From: Theocolax elegans
Taxonomy: Eukaryota; Arthropoda; Insecta; Hymenoptera; Cerocephalidae
Assembly: GCA_026168455.1 (NCBI GenBank)
Contig: CM047426.1
Coordinates: 36,042,919-36,106,918, forward strand
Direction: 5' to 3'
Length of the DNA: 64,000 nt
Shown here: positions 38,710 to 55,256 of the stretch, in pieces
Numbering within the stretch: position 1 is the first letter of the stretch
Layout of the letters: each line of letters starts with the position of its first letter
The notes under the pieces: generated by a model
What the model saw: the letters and a program-made list of their open reading frames with translations, nothing else
What the model was told of the DNA's origin: nothing
Database searches by the model: none
Program-made: the position numbers and the translations under genes

Positions 38710-41700
38710 ATGTCTCATCACGACCACTCGATGCACGCAATGAATTCGTCCATGGGGATGACCAATCTCCACGATATGGGACATTCGGAACATGCAAACA
38801 CTAATCATCATATGGATCACGGCAGCATGAACCACGATCATGGAGCTTCGGATGGATCGGGTGCTTGTTCACCTGGTGGTCATATGATGCACGGAATGTC
38901 GGTAAGTTCATTTGCTTATATATATATGTGCGTGTGTGCACTACGTCCTGTTCGTGTAAACCACTTGATAACATCGTCTTCTATATCGACGCCTCTTGTC
39001 CGCGATAATGTATATTAGCTACGTATTTAAAGTAATCTGCCAAATGTCTAAGCGATAGGGGTTTTATTGCAGATTAATGAACAGACGTTTAAATGAACTT
39101 AAACATTCGCAAGTATTCGAATTTATTTATTCGTTAAATATTGTGATTGCAAATATTATTGTTTTTAACATATTATTTTTTCGAAATACTCAGCGTAGTC
39201 TAAAAAATTCAATATAATTATTGTATAGATCAATATCAATAAAATAATAAGATTTCAATCAATTGCATTTTTATATATTATACTCAACGTATCGGGTAAT
39301 TAGACAATATTTCAATTTTACTGTAGCGATAAATTAAAGCAATTTATTTAACGATTCTTATAATTTATTTTGTAACTATCTTTTCAATTTCAACCATAGG
39401 TTACGACATATCGATGGTTCATTTGTGAATAAACAAGTTTTCTCTTATTTTTGAGTATTTTACTGTTAATCTGCTGATATTATATCGCTTAATTTTTGTG
39501 TGCCTTTTTTTGCTAAAGTTCATGCATATTAATGATATGCTTGTTACGTCGAATTTCACTGTTTCAAATTTCAAGTGAAACGTTGGTGTGTGTGCCTCTG
39601 TGTGAGCGTGTTCGAAAATAGCAAATATATATGAAATTTTGGCTATTCGAAAGTTATTCAACACATAATACCGTTTCATCATTTTGTAATCTTGTAATGA
39701 ATAATTTTTTTTAGTATACTATCCTCGTGTAATGAATATCAAATACTTAATATGTACATACCATGCAATTGCTGTTTCTATTTTATCGCATCAAAGTCAG
39801 GATAGGGTAATTTGAAATAATCGTTTATTGCTACAAATCTATGACATTTTATGACTTGGTAATAATTACAGGTAGAGTATATTACTTGTAACCGGTATAT
39901 AGCTGTATAAGTCATTAATTTTTTATCATACAATCTGTGTAAACAGTTTATAAACTACGTATAATGTGAGGCTTTGATGTATTATACTTATTCAGGATTT
40001 TTTTAAAAGAAAATTATCTTATTTTGTAAAACAGAATAATTTTTTCCATTTTTGTTCAGATGGCATTCCACGGTGGTTTTTGCGAAACGATCCTTTTTGA
40101 AGGATGGCAGATTTCCTCTTTAGCTGGTCTGATCGGCTCCGTGATCGGGATTGTAATCATGTCGGCGCTCTACGAAGGCCTCAAGTATTACAGGGAATAT
40201 CTATTCTGGAAAACATACAATGCACTCCAATACCGCAGTGTATCGATGCCTCAAGAAAAAAATGTTGTTAATGATGATAATCGAATAGTTCAGTAAGTAC
40301 ATATATATATATATATTTTTTTGTTTTTATTCACATATACATATAATTATTTTTCGATTACCCTGATAGAAATTGACTGTTTTTTCAATATATACATATT
40401 TTTATAAAAGCAAAAAATTAGGGCAATTTCTATTAGGGTTAGAGGTTACGATTTATTAAAACTACTAATGAAACGATATAATATGCAGTAATATTTTTTG
40501 TTCGCATTGTATTGTAACTCGAAGCATTAATTTTGCCCATTCTAGTATGGTCGGCGAGGTTATCCACAAACAGCCGTAAGTAAACGACGAAATAAAAAAC
40601 TATATATCAGCACCATACTGGAAAATTTAGCTTGTCGATTCTTTAGCATGCAATAACTTTCTTTTTTATTTTCTATCTCTAGCTTCTCTGTGTGTAGTAG
40701 CATATGTTATGTATTAGTTGTTTGTCTCGTTCACGAAAATGGTTGGACTATTGGATTTTCTCTATATTAATATTTATTTGTCTAAGATTTATCGATTCAC
40801 ATGCGTATTTATATACATATATATGTTTGATATGTAATTAACGGCTAGCTCATTATTTACTTGTATATACCGTAGAAATTTCAATTAAAATAACAATGAT
40901 TAAAATACTAATTATTTTATGACAATGAATTATTATTGATTTTCCTTAATAAAAGTAAAAAATTCATGTGTTTATAGATATTTCGAATAACCAATTTTGT
41001 ATTTGTAAGTAGTTTAGCCTGTATAATCGATTTTTATTTAAATTTACATTGATTTTTACTTTAATTATTTTTGCATATGTGTATATGTAATGAAGATTGC
41101 ATATCAAGAGACGTAGTGTAAATGCACGTAGAATTAGGAAAATCTTTTCGCGACTCTATTTAAAAATGGATTATTATTAGTTGGATTGTTCATTAGTTGT
41201 GTACTTATGTACAATGGATTTATGAGCACTTGAGTATTTTTACAATTTTTTGGATGAAAAGTAAAATACAAATATATTTCTATAATATTATAAACCATAG
41301 AAACTTAAACTATGAAGTTGTAAAAAGACTAATTATATGCAATAAAATACATAATTTCCAATTAATTTAAGTAGTATATTAATTCGTGTTAAAAAAAGAT
41401 TATTCTAAAAATATTATTTAATTAAAATAATTGTAAAGTTAAACCACGTTTTTATTCATGTATAGGTATATTAGAGAAGGCTTTAGAAAGAAAATTTTAA
41501 TATGCATAAAAAATTTAAAATAATATGCATCATATTGTATCAGCTCCATTGGTAATCCGATCGAACTCTTAAATCCAAAAGCGTTTGCTTTTAATTGGCA
41601 ATTTGTTTGAATAATTAGTAAAGGACAAATCGAGGATGAAGTTGTACTTTAGCTTAAAATAATATCGTCAATCAGAGCTTCAAAAATAAAAATAATTATC

Positions 41701-42230
41701 GCAAAATTTTTAATGAAATTTAGTTTTGCTGTGAGTAATTATTGCAATTAAATAAAACAGCAAAAGCCCATAAGTATATGTAATATTAGAATATTTATGG
41801 CCGTGCATTTATATTCAAGCTTAATATGTAGCCGCTTAGAGATTGTAGAGCTTATTTTTATAATATAATGATATTACTTTTCTAAATAGAAAGTAGAATT
41901 TCAGTTTTATTTAGTTTAAACTAAACCTAACTTCCGCACAATGAACACAAATAATAATCCATTTTTTTGAATAGTTTGAAACTAAGTAAAAAGTAAATAT
42001 ATATTTAACTGTTAAAAATGTTCTTCAGGCCAACAATGTTATCGTGGATGCACGCGTTCCAGACACTACTCCACATCGTTCAAATAATACTCTCTTACTT
42101 CCTGATGTTAATCTTCATGACGTACAACTCATGGCTTTGCGCCGGCGTTGTCTTTGGTGCAGCGATAGGCTACTTCCTCTTTGGTTGGAAAAAATCTGTA
42201 ATAGTCGACGTCACCGAACATTGTCATTAA
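38710..42230 (+). CDS. Ctr1: High-affinity copper uptake protein Ctr1
   Basis: Exons 38710-38901, 40060-40292, 40546-40575 (30-nt microexon) and 42029-42230 join in phase to 218 residues. Ctr1 forms a plasma-membrane homotrimer that imports Cu(I). Residues 1-64 are a Met/His-rich extracellular copper-binding domain (e.g. [17 protein letters not shown]). [16 protein letters not shown] (65-80) leads into TM1 (about 81-103). A cytosolic loop follows (about 104-155), then TM2 with the MLIFM copper-selectivity Met triad element (178-182) and TM3 with the [10 protein letters not shown] packing motif (195-204). The C-terminus ends EHCH, the cytosolic HCH copper-relay motif. Exon 1 begins with ATG immediately after TTGTGCAG, suggesting an upstream noncoding exon. 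Length and motif order are typical for insect Ctr1A-type proteins. Confidence 0.93.
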
Positions 42231-42335
42231 TGTTTGCTACGCCGGCAAGCTGCCGGCTCCTCCTTACTACTGGTGCAGTGAATTGGAGACCAAGTTTTCT
42301 TTTCTCTTACTCGCTGGAAATTGAGAGAGGAAACA

Positions 42336-42341
42336 AATAAA
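42336..42341 (+). terminator. Candidate poly(A) signal of Ctr1
   Basis: AATAAA 106 bases past the stop. Others occur further on (for example near 43228 and 43460), so a longer 3'UTR is possible. Confidence 0.4.
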
Positions 42342-45313
42342 CATTTCCTTCCCGTGGCTTTTTCGCGCAACCCAAGATTTTTAGGAAATTTTGGAGGAAA
42401 ACCTATATATTGAGACTGGTTCAATTGTTTCCTTGACTGTGCGGTTTATGATAGCGTTGTCTGATTAAATTTTGTTTTTAACTACTTTTTCTTATTGAAC
42501 ATTAATTCGATAATCCTTTCTATCTAGCAAACTGATCGATTTTTTATATCTTGCGTTTTACACAAAAGGAAACATATTTTGATAAAAATCGGAATATTTC
42601 AAAATAATGTAATGTTATTTTGAGTAGTTCATAGGCATTCTCCAAATAGAAAAAAAAATAATTGAAAAGTAAAAAAAAAACAAAAAATTCTGCATCATTT
42701 TCTATTATAAATTCTGTCTATTATAAATTATTAATTTTATATCTGCTAAAGAACATGGATCTGTCTATAAATTTCACGATGAATTATAAAATGTATTAAT
42801 GACAGATAACGGCTGCCAATTCTGACTTATGCGAAGTTACGCACGGTTGAATCTCTTTTAAAAGAAGAGAATGCATCGACTGATACGATCTATTTTTATA
42901 AGCCACTTAATAATGTACTTGCTCTAACTGTACTTTTCTTTTAATTTGAACGCTACCAGTGTGCATAAATTTTTTGTGCAAATTATAATGCCTGGTGCAA
43001 TGGTAAACCTTTTCATTTTTTTCACTGATAACTCAAATTTTACTTAGACTGGTGCGAGACTAGTACGCACATTTCAAAACATGGAATTAAATATGTAAAT
43101 ATTGTTGATCCTAAAGATATATAATTACGTTGAATGCGCATCAAATTGCGCACACCTATTTGTATTATTTTCAATTTTTCCTTTTTATATAGCGAAAATT
43201 TAAAAAATAATAACAGTATGTATAATAAAGCTTACTTTTATATACGTTGCGAAGGTGTATGGTGTAACATAAGTTGTTTACTATGTAAAATAAAAGAGTA
43301 TGTATAACCTGTTATCGAAGGTTATGTTATTATAATGTAAAAAATTATAACATCTGCTGTAAATTATTTGTTATACTATTTAAGGATTCATAAATTTAGA
43401 TGTAAATATCGGCACTGTATATAGAAATATACTGAAGTTTATAGTGGAACTTTAAAATATCAATAAATTTCTCACCGAATTAGTCTAAGTTTTTTTTTAA
43501 ACGTAAAAAAATTATTTATAAAAAATGAAAAATGTTAAAACTTAGAAATAAGGGTCTGATTGTAATAAAATATTAAGTTTTACCAATTTAAGGTTTATTT
43601 GAAAGTAATTTTTCCCATATATATTTTTAATATCAAAGCGAGTCGAATTTTAGCTGAATACAATATATTAAACTAATAATATTAGGTAAAACAAAATAAT
43701 TGATGTTATACTTCTTCATTATATATATATGAAGAAATAACATAATTTTATTTATTCAAGTATTAAAAATTGTTTTAACTTAACCACAAAAAATGTTAAA
43801 AACCGGTTGATAAATAATTACTTTGTTTACTATTAAGCATAGATAACAAATTAACTGAAACTAAGACTCAACATCATTCAAATACATTGCACAATAGTCT
43901 ACTAGTAACAGTTAAATTATGACAGAAATTTCTATATAATATTTATATTTACATATGGTAGATTATTGTATAACGGATGGAACTGCAGTTTTAGTATTGA
44001 TTAATTTGTTATTGATCCTTAGGTAGATGTGAATATCAATATTCAATTAACAAATCGGTAATTTTTCAGATTGTAATATTTTCTATTTCCTTGTAATATT
44101 TGTGTCTCCTAAATATATATAAAGAATAAAAAATTAGAAAGTAGCGCATTTGGTAAAAAATGTAACAATAATTAAACATGATAAACGATATTTTAAAGAT
44201 GTATACATTTTAAATTGATACAAACTTCATTTTATACAATATAGAAGAATTTAACAAAACTTTAAGTTGATAATAATAATTATACAATATTCAGTTTTTC
44301 TTTTTTCATTTACTTAAATTTTATAATAATAAAATATACAAACTTATGTATAATTAATTAGTGTAATTAAAAGTTGAATATAAAATAATATAATTATTTT
44401 GATACGTGGAATACCTTTAAAGACATGTTCTTTATATAAAATTTACGCCGATACATACATATATATATTTATATATATATATCATTTTTCCATAAATTCA
44501 GTTTTACTTATTTCATATAATATAAATAACTCATGCATTCAATGGCATAAATATACATTCATTTTCCACACTCAAAATAATGTAATATATAAATATTTCA
44601 AAAATGTGATTCATCGTAAGTAGCAGAGTTCCACTGCTACAACAATTAAGGCAAATTAAAACCATGCAGCTAAGCCATGGCTACATCTATTTCATTTTGG
44701 TTAATGATAAATGTAGCTGTTATATCATCACAAGCCAATGGCATATTAAATGAGGCACTATAAATATTGTGATTAACTCACAAGATGTGCAAAGCGACAC
44801 ACACATATTCTCACTTTTCTTTTATAATACAGTTCAAATGCATAAAAACTATAATAAATTTTACAAATCAAGTAATATACAAATAATCTTAAAAATCTTA
44901 AATAAATTTATGCATTTGTATATTTAAATAATTTAATGTTGAAACATATATCTTTATAAAAAAGATATTAATATTGATAAAAAATATCAATTGTACGTCA
45001 CAACATTATTTGATAATAGTATTTATCAAATTAATTTCAAAGATAATATAAGTATCTTTAATTTTGTACAAAATAATGACTTATTGATTAATAACTTTTT
45101 ATGATACAAAACTCAAGTTTTATTGTACAAACCTATTTCATTAATTATGTTTTAAAAAAATCAGTGAATCTATGTGTACCAATACATTAAATTGTCATTC
45201 TCTTATTGTGCTTTCAGTCAGTCCTATTAGCATACTAAGTAACAGGTACAGTTATCGGCCCTTTTGGATCTAAAGATATTTTTTATAAAGTAATTTAAAA
45301 TAAAGAACATTTT
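42342..45313. other. AT-rich intergenic DNA between convergent Ctr1 and Rab9
   Basis: Likely holds both 3'UTRs. No ORF or structured element was recognised; short AT repeats are present at about 43722 and 44455-44482. Confidence 0.5.
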
Positions 45314-45319
45314 TTTATT
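45314..45319 (-). terminator. Candidate poly(A) signal of Rab9
   Basis: AATAAA on the minus strand about 340 bases past the stop codon. Confidence 0.35.
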
Positions 45320-45661
45320 TTAACAAAGATGAATTTTCAAATTTATATCTTTTCTGATGTTATTCCTATCAATATTAATTCACATATTTTTATGCTGCTT
45401 AAGAGAGTAAGATACTGTTAAATTAATTTTTTTCTTGTTTTCTTAGGTATTATATATTTACCATATTGAAATTATTTTCATAATTTTAAGAGGATTCTAA
45501 TTTATCTTGATGCACTTTAATTTGGATAAAAAAGTTTAAGTACTTATTAATAATATTATTATTAGAAGTTTTGAAGATTCAATTGTGTCTTACTCTCTTT
45601 ACTTAAAACAAATCTTAAGTGCAATATTTTTTGTATAAAAATACTGTTACTTATGAGATAG

Positions 45662-46464
45662 TTAATCTGAACCAGAAATAGGCATACAACAGCTTGAACG
45701 GTGAGAAGATCGTTGTTTTGACAAATCAACTGTATCTTCAATTGAAGGACGTTCCATATGAGTTTCCAGCCGAGCCCAAGCTGCTACTGCTGCAGCAAAT
45801 GCAGCTTCTACATTAGTTGCATCTTTAGCTGATGTTTCAACAAAAGGAGGATCACCATTTTCCAAACACCAAGCTTTAACTTCTTCGGATGACACTTGTC
45901 TTTCTGATTCTGGTACATCCACCTAAAAATGCAATAATACAAGAATTTATGTTAAAAAACACTTTAATTACAAATATATTTAATACATAGTAGTACTTTA
46001 AGTTTAAGTAAATGGCTTTGTAAAATAAACAATTATCAGCAACATTATTTACTTACTTTATTTCCAATGATTATAAATGGAAATGTAGATCCTTCTTGAA
46101 CGTCAGCATAATACAGAAATTCAGATTTCCATAAAGTTAAATTTCTAAAGCTGGTTCGATCGTCCACTGCATAAGTCAATAAACATATATCAGATCCTCT
46201 ATAAAATGGAGTTCTAAGCGTTTTGAATCTTTCTTGGCCTGCTGTGTCCCAAATTTGTAATGTATAAGATTCTCCATTAATATCTATATCCTTATTAAGA
46301 AATTCAACTCCAATAGTATGAAAGCTTTGTTCATCAAAGTGATTCGAGACAAATCTATTCATTAGGCAAGATTTTCCAACACCACCGTCACCCAAAATGA
46401 CTACTTTTAATAAAGTAGATCGTTGTGAATTTCGATTGGGTCCATTTGTTTTTTGGCTTGCCAT
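45662..46464 (-). CDS. Rab9: Rab9-like small GTPase
   Basis: Two exons on the minus strand (46464-46057, 45922-45662; phase-0 intron), 222 residues. Rab9 cycles on late endosomes and directs retrograde transport to the trans-Golgi network. All G motifs are intact: P-loop GDGGVGKS (25-32), switch I with HTIGVEF (49-55), WDTAGQERF (72-80), NKVD (135-138, made across the splice) and ETSAK (165-169). The subfamily is judged from SLLKVVILGDGGVGKSxLMNR-like N-terminal wording, the F..IGVEFLNKD switch and the TLWKSEFLYYADV segment, all Rab9-like. An in-frame ATG at 46545 would add 27 residues, but MASQK at 46464 matches the usual start. Odd: the two Cys (214-215) are followed by MPISGSD rather than ending the protein, so canonical geranylgeranylation is in doubt. 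Confidence 0.9.
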
Positions 46465-47675
46465 TATTTCAAAAATAAATATCCAATGACTTAATTTTAA
46501 AAATGGATTAATATCAATAGGTTTACAGTGTGTAAATATCAACAATAAATAATAATATCAATTGGCAGTCTATAAAGCTATCTGAACTTTCTATTAACAA
46601 CTGTACAAAATATTGCAATAAAAAATATTAAATCATGAAAAATGATAAAAAATTGAATAATCTAAAATGATTAACAATTGTAAAATTTCATTTTGTCCCA
46701 CAGTGTTCTTCCATCCTTAAATCTCATTTTAACGATTCTTATCGTTGATCATACTATTTATCTCAAAATCACCTTGTTGACAAGTTGTAGAAAATAATGA
46801 TTTGTTGATAGACATTCACTAGCTGGTCAAACGTCTTTCCAAGCATCACCAAAATGAATGACAATTGTTCATTATCACAAAGACACTAACCGATAGTTAA
46901 CAAAAAAAGTGCAAGGTAATTCGGTAAAATCTAACCTGTAGGAGTAGTTGTTCTTTATTATATTATTTTTTATACTAGTACGTATTCGTTAAGAACACCT
47001 AAAATATCAAATGTCGCGAGACAACATTCTCAAGTTGAAGGTTGGTTAAGTACAGGTGTATATGTACCGAAATACGTGGATTTTAAAAGAGTATTGAGCT
47101 AGTCTGGTTGTTTTCCATATCACCCTCTTATTCCGATTACCTCAAAAGACAATCGTTGCAGGTGCGTGCGGAAGATTAACACGCATCGCATCCTATAGAT
47201 ATATTGGCCATAGTGTTGTGTTTGCTTTCTTTTTTAATTCGTCAGTCACGTCAGGTGATTCATATACATATATATACAGATGCATATATTGAATGCGTCA
47301 TAGAGTCAAGGTATACATAGAGAGTCTACAAAATTATACAACACGCGGGTGTTTCGTCTCGAATAGAAAACTAATTTTGTATGAAAACCATCTTATTATT
47401 ATAATTGTACAAAACTAAGTATATTATTTTCAGTCTACTCATATGTAATAAGAAATACAATAAATATGTATAACCTTTATATTCAAGAAATTTAATCTTA
47501 ATAAATTATAATGTCGCTTACGTTTAATTATTGTTTACTTATGTACAAAAATGATCGAAAAGAAGTAGAATAAGCAGTAATTAGGTTCATCGGCTTATTC
47601 ATGTTAAAATAATTATTTTTTAAGGTAATGAAGAAATAGACAATTAAATACTTTTTTGCAAATAAAAGCACTTGT
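46465..47675 (-). other. Upstream region of Rab9 and 3' flank of S6K-A
   Basis: Probably contains the Rab9 promoter and 5'UTR (about 46470-47350, somewhat GC-richer near 47100-47300) and AT-rich DNA. No further gene was recognised. Confidence 0.4.
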
Positions 47676-48029
47676 TTTATTTTTTGAGTAAGAATACTTA
47701 GAATATAGGTATTAATAATAATTATGGTATAACAATGTATAAAAATTACGAATGGTATAATTGTCTTGTGAACTCATAGGTCTCTTTTTTTTTATAAATA
47801 TCTTATTAATACTTCATGTTGTCACATTTTATGTACATTATTACTCTCTTCACTGTCTCTATTCCATGCTAACTATGCACAGCCTTTCAAAATCTATTAT
47901 CTAGAGTCATTAGTTTTAGATGCACACATATAATCACTTAAAAAGTTTTTCCCTGAGAGTCACAGGTCATATAATACAACTCTTAACGAGCAGTAAAAAT
48001 TGACTAAGACTTTGTAACTAGCATTTTTA

Positions 48030-50358
<2,329 letters not shown>

Positions 50359-52541
50359 GGCCCCGAGGTAAGCGTGCTGGCGAGGGCCCCGCGTCCTTGG
50401 CTCGCGAGAACGAGCAAGCGCATCGGAGTTACCGAGGCCAACAGCTGCTCGCTGCACACGTGCGTCCCGACGATTATTTTGTCCCCCCCCTGCTGAACGA
50501 TAGGCCCGTGAGCCGTGAGTAACGAACGTCCAATGGCAACTGAACCACCTACACTACGTTACTTTACTATATAATACACACACTGCAGCTCTCTCCACGG
50601 CCGAGCGACTGCGTGTACTCGTGTAGTATCCTGTGTAGTAAGAGTAACTAGTAACTTCTCTTCTCTTCTCTTCTCTCTCTTTCTCTCTCCCCCTCTACGG
50701 GAGGTTTACGTTGCGCTGTACAGTGTACGGTCTACACTCTACACTCTACACTCTACGGTGTCGACTTGTACAGTTGTAGAGTTACAGTAGGTCTATATAT
50801 ATATACTTTTGCAAGTTGCACCCCCTTACGGTGCGTATGCACCTAACCATGTCTCTATTTATGCCCGACTGCCGAGTGCCGAGTGCCGACACCTACGCGT
50901 TCGAGCATCGCTCGCTTCCGATCTATTTTAATACCATTTCAACTGATTGTTGCAATTATCCAACAATCCACGATCTATTGCTGTTCATATAGTATTTGGT
51001 GCACTTTTCCAATATTGATTTTTTCAATGCACATTAATCTTACTACTTTGGATTCACACACGCATTATACTTATATGTTCGACGCCGAATTTCCCGTGAC
51101 CCCTCATTAATATTTTATTTTTATGTACCATTGTCACCCGATGAACGCTATACGTCGCTAACCCTTGATAACGAAATCCCGATTATCAATCACATAGGTG
51201 TAGATATACTCACTCATCGACAATATGGAAGAAATTACACCTGTGCACTGGTTAGGGTATAAAGTTCCATGTTACTTTTGTTTATTAATTTAACGAAACA
51301 TTTACTATTTTCATTTACAAATGAGCATAAGTCTAATCGATAGGATACGTTCGTATCCCCCTTCGCTAGTCGATTAGGGGCTCCCCGAGTCACTTTTAAA
51401 AGTGCCGTATCCTTTTTTTTATTTCTATATAAATCGGATCGGTTCTCATGGATTTGCACCGCTCGTCTTTTTTCATGATAATATTTTAAGAGTTCGAGAA
51501 TATGTACACACTCGCGCAAAATCTGGTGAATTCGATCGTATATTAGTCCTAAAATTTTCTTGTTCCAAATACCAAGAATAGTATATTATGACGCTGTTAT
51601 GGGAGATGGAGATGGTTTCCTACCGTTCTCGAAGTTGTTCGCGTGAGCGAAGCGAGTAACAACATTGGGAAAGTAAAGAAACACCTCCCACAACAATTTC
51701 ATACGATAGTTTACAGCATTAGAATCTCCAAATCGAAAATGAAATTGGGATTTTAAGGTTAAAATGCTATAAATATTTATTACAAAAGAAATCATTTTAA
51801 TTAAAAAAAAAGATAAAATATTTCATTGAATTCACCAAATTTTTTTCCAATGTGTTGTATTACTTGGTTTTTGATCAATTGACGTATTTAGTCCACGTTA
51901 CCACAAACAAATGAAATTTGTTAATGAAACAAATTTTGGTATCGAGGTACTTAACTGAAAAATTTCTTTCAATTTTAGCTTCAATTTAGCTATGTACTTT
52001 ACCTACGTATAATTTAAATTAATTAATCGCATTCGGGTCGGATAAGGGTTGTATAGAAATTGCATAAATGCAGAAATTATTGATGAAAACAGTTTATTCT
52101 TGCATCGATTATACATATGTACACAAACAATTATACACTTATGATACTCTAGCACATTGTAAACTTCGGAACCGATCGCTACTCCATTTGACCATGTAAA
52201 AAAAGGACATATAATAAATTCGTTTAAACATTTTAGTTCGTATAATTTTTGTGTTTCATACATGCAAATACGAAAATCTGTTTACAATTTATTGTCAAAT
52301 AAGAATCATTGATGATTCTTACACACACTTGTAGGTACCTATTCATTTTTCAAATATATGCTTATTATATCGCTATCAAAAATGTTACATATAGTAACTG
52401 AATATGTAATTCCTTTACTTGACAATAAAAAAAGTAACTTTTAATATTGAATAACTCATCTTTCGGTTTTAAACAGCGTGCATGCATGTAGAACATATTT
52501 AAATATTTAAAGAAAATACACGCGCAATAATAAATATTATT
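50359..52541 (-). other. S6K-A promoter region and intergenic DNA toward S6K-B
   Basis: The first 550 bases (to about 50900) are GC-richer and probably hold the S6K-A promoter and 5'UTR. They contain a CCAAT box near 50529 and short tandem repeats: TTCTC pentamers (about 50655-50680), CTACACT heptamers (about 50731-50755) and GAGTGCC heptamers (about 50870-50890). The remainder is AT-rich without recognised genes. If the alternative S6K-B frame is used, its coding end would reach about 52542. Confidence 0.4.
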
Positions 52542-52584
52542 TTATACATTTTTTAAGTGCCACAGCCCTCGCTTTGAACTTTCG

Positions 52585-52590
52585 TTTATT
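52585..52590 (-). terminator. Candidate poly(A) signal of S6K-B
   Basis: AATAAA on the minus strand only 14 bases past the TAA stop; weak because so close. Confidence 0.25.
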
Positions 52591-52603
52591 TGTTGCGTTA
52601 AAC

Positions 52604-55256
<2,653 letters not shown>

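Noticed and set aside
46465..46545. Upstream in-frame ATG giving Rab9 a 27-residue N-terminal extension
   Set aside because: The extension is hydrophobic and unlike Rab N-termini; MASQK at 46464 matches the family start.
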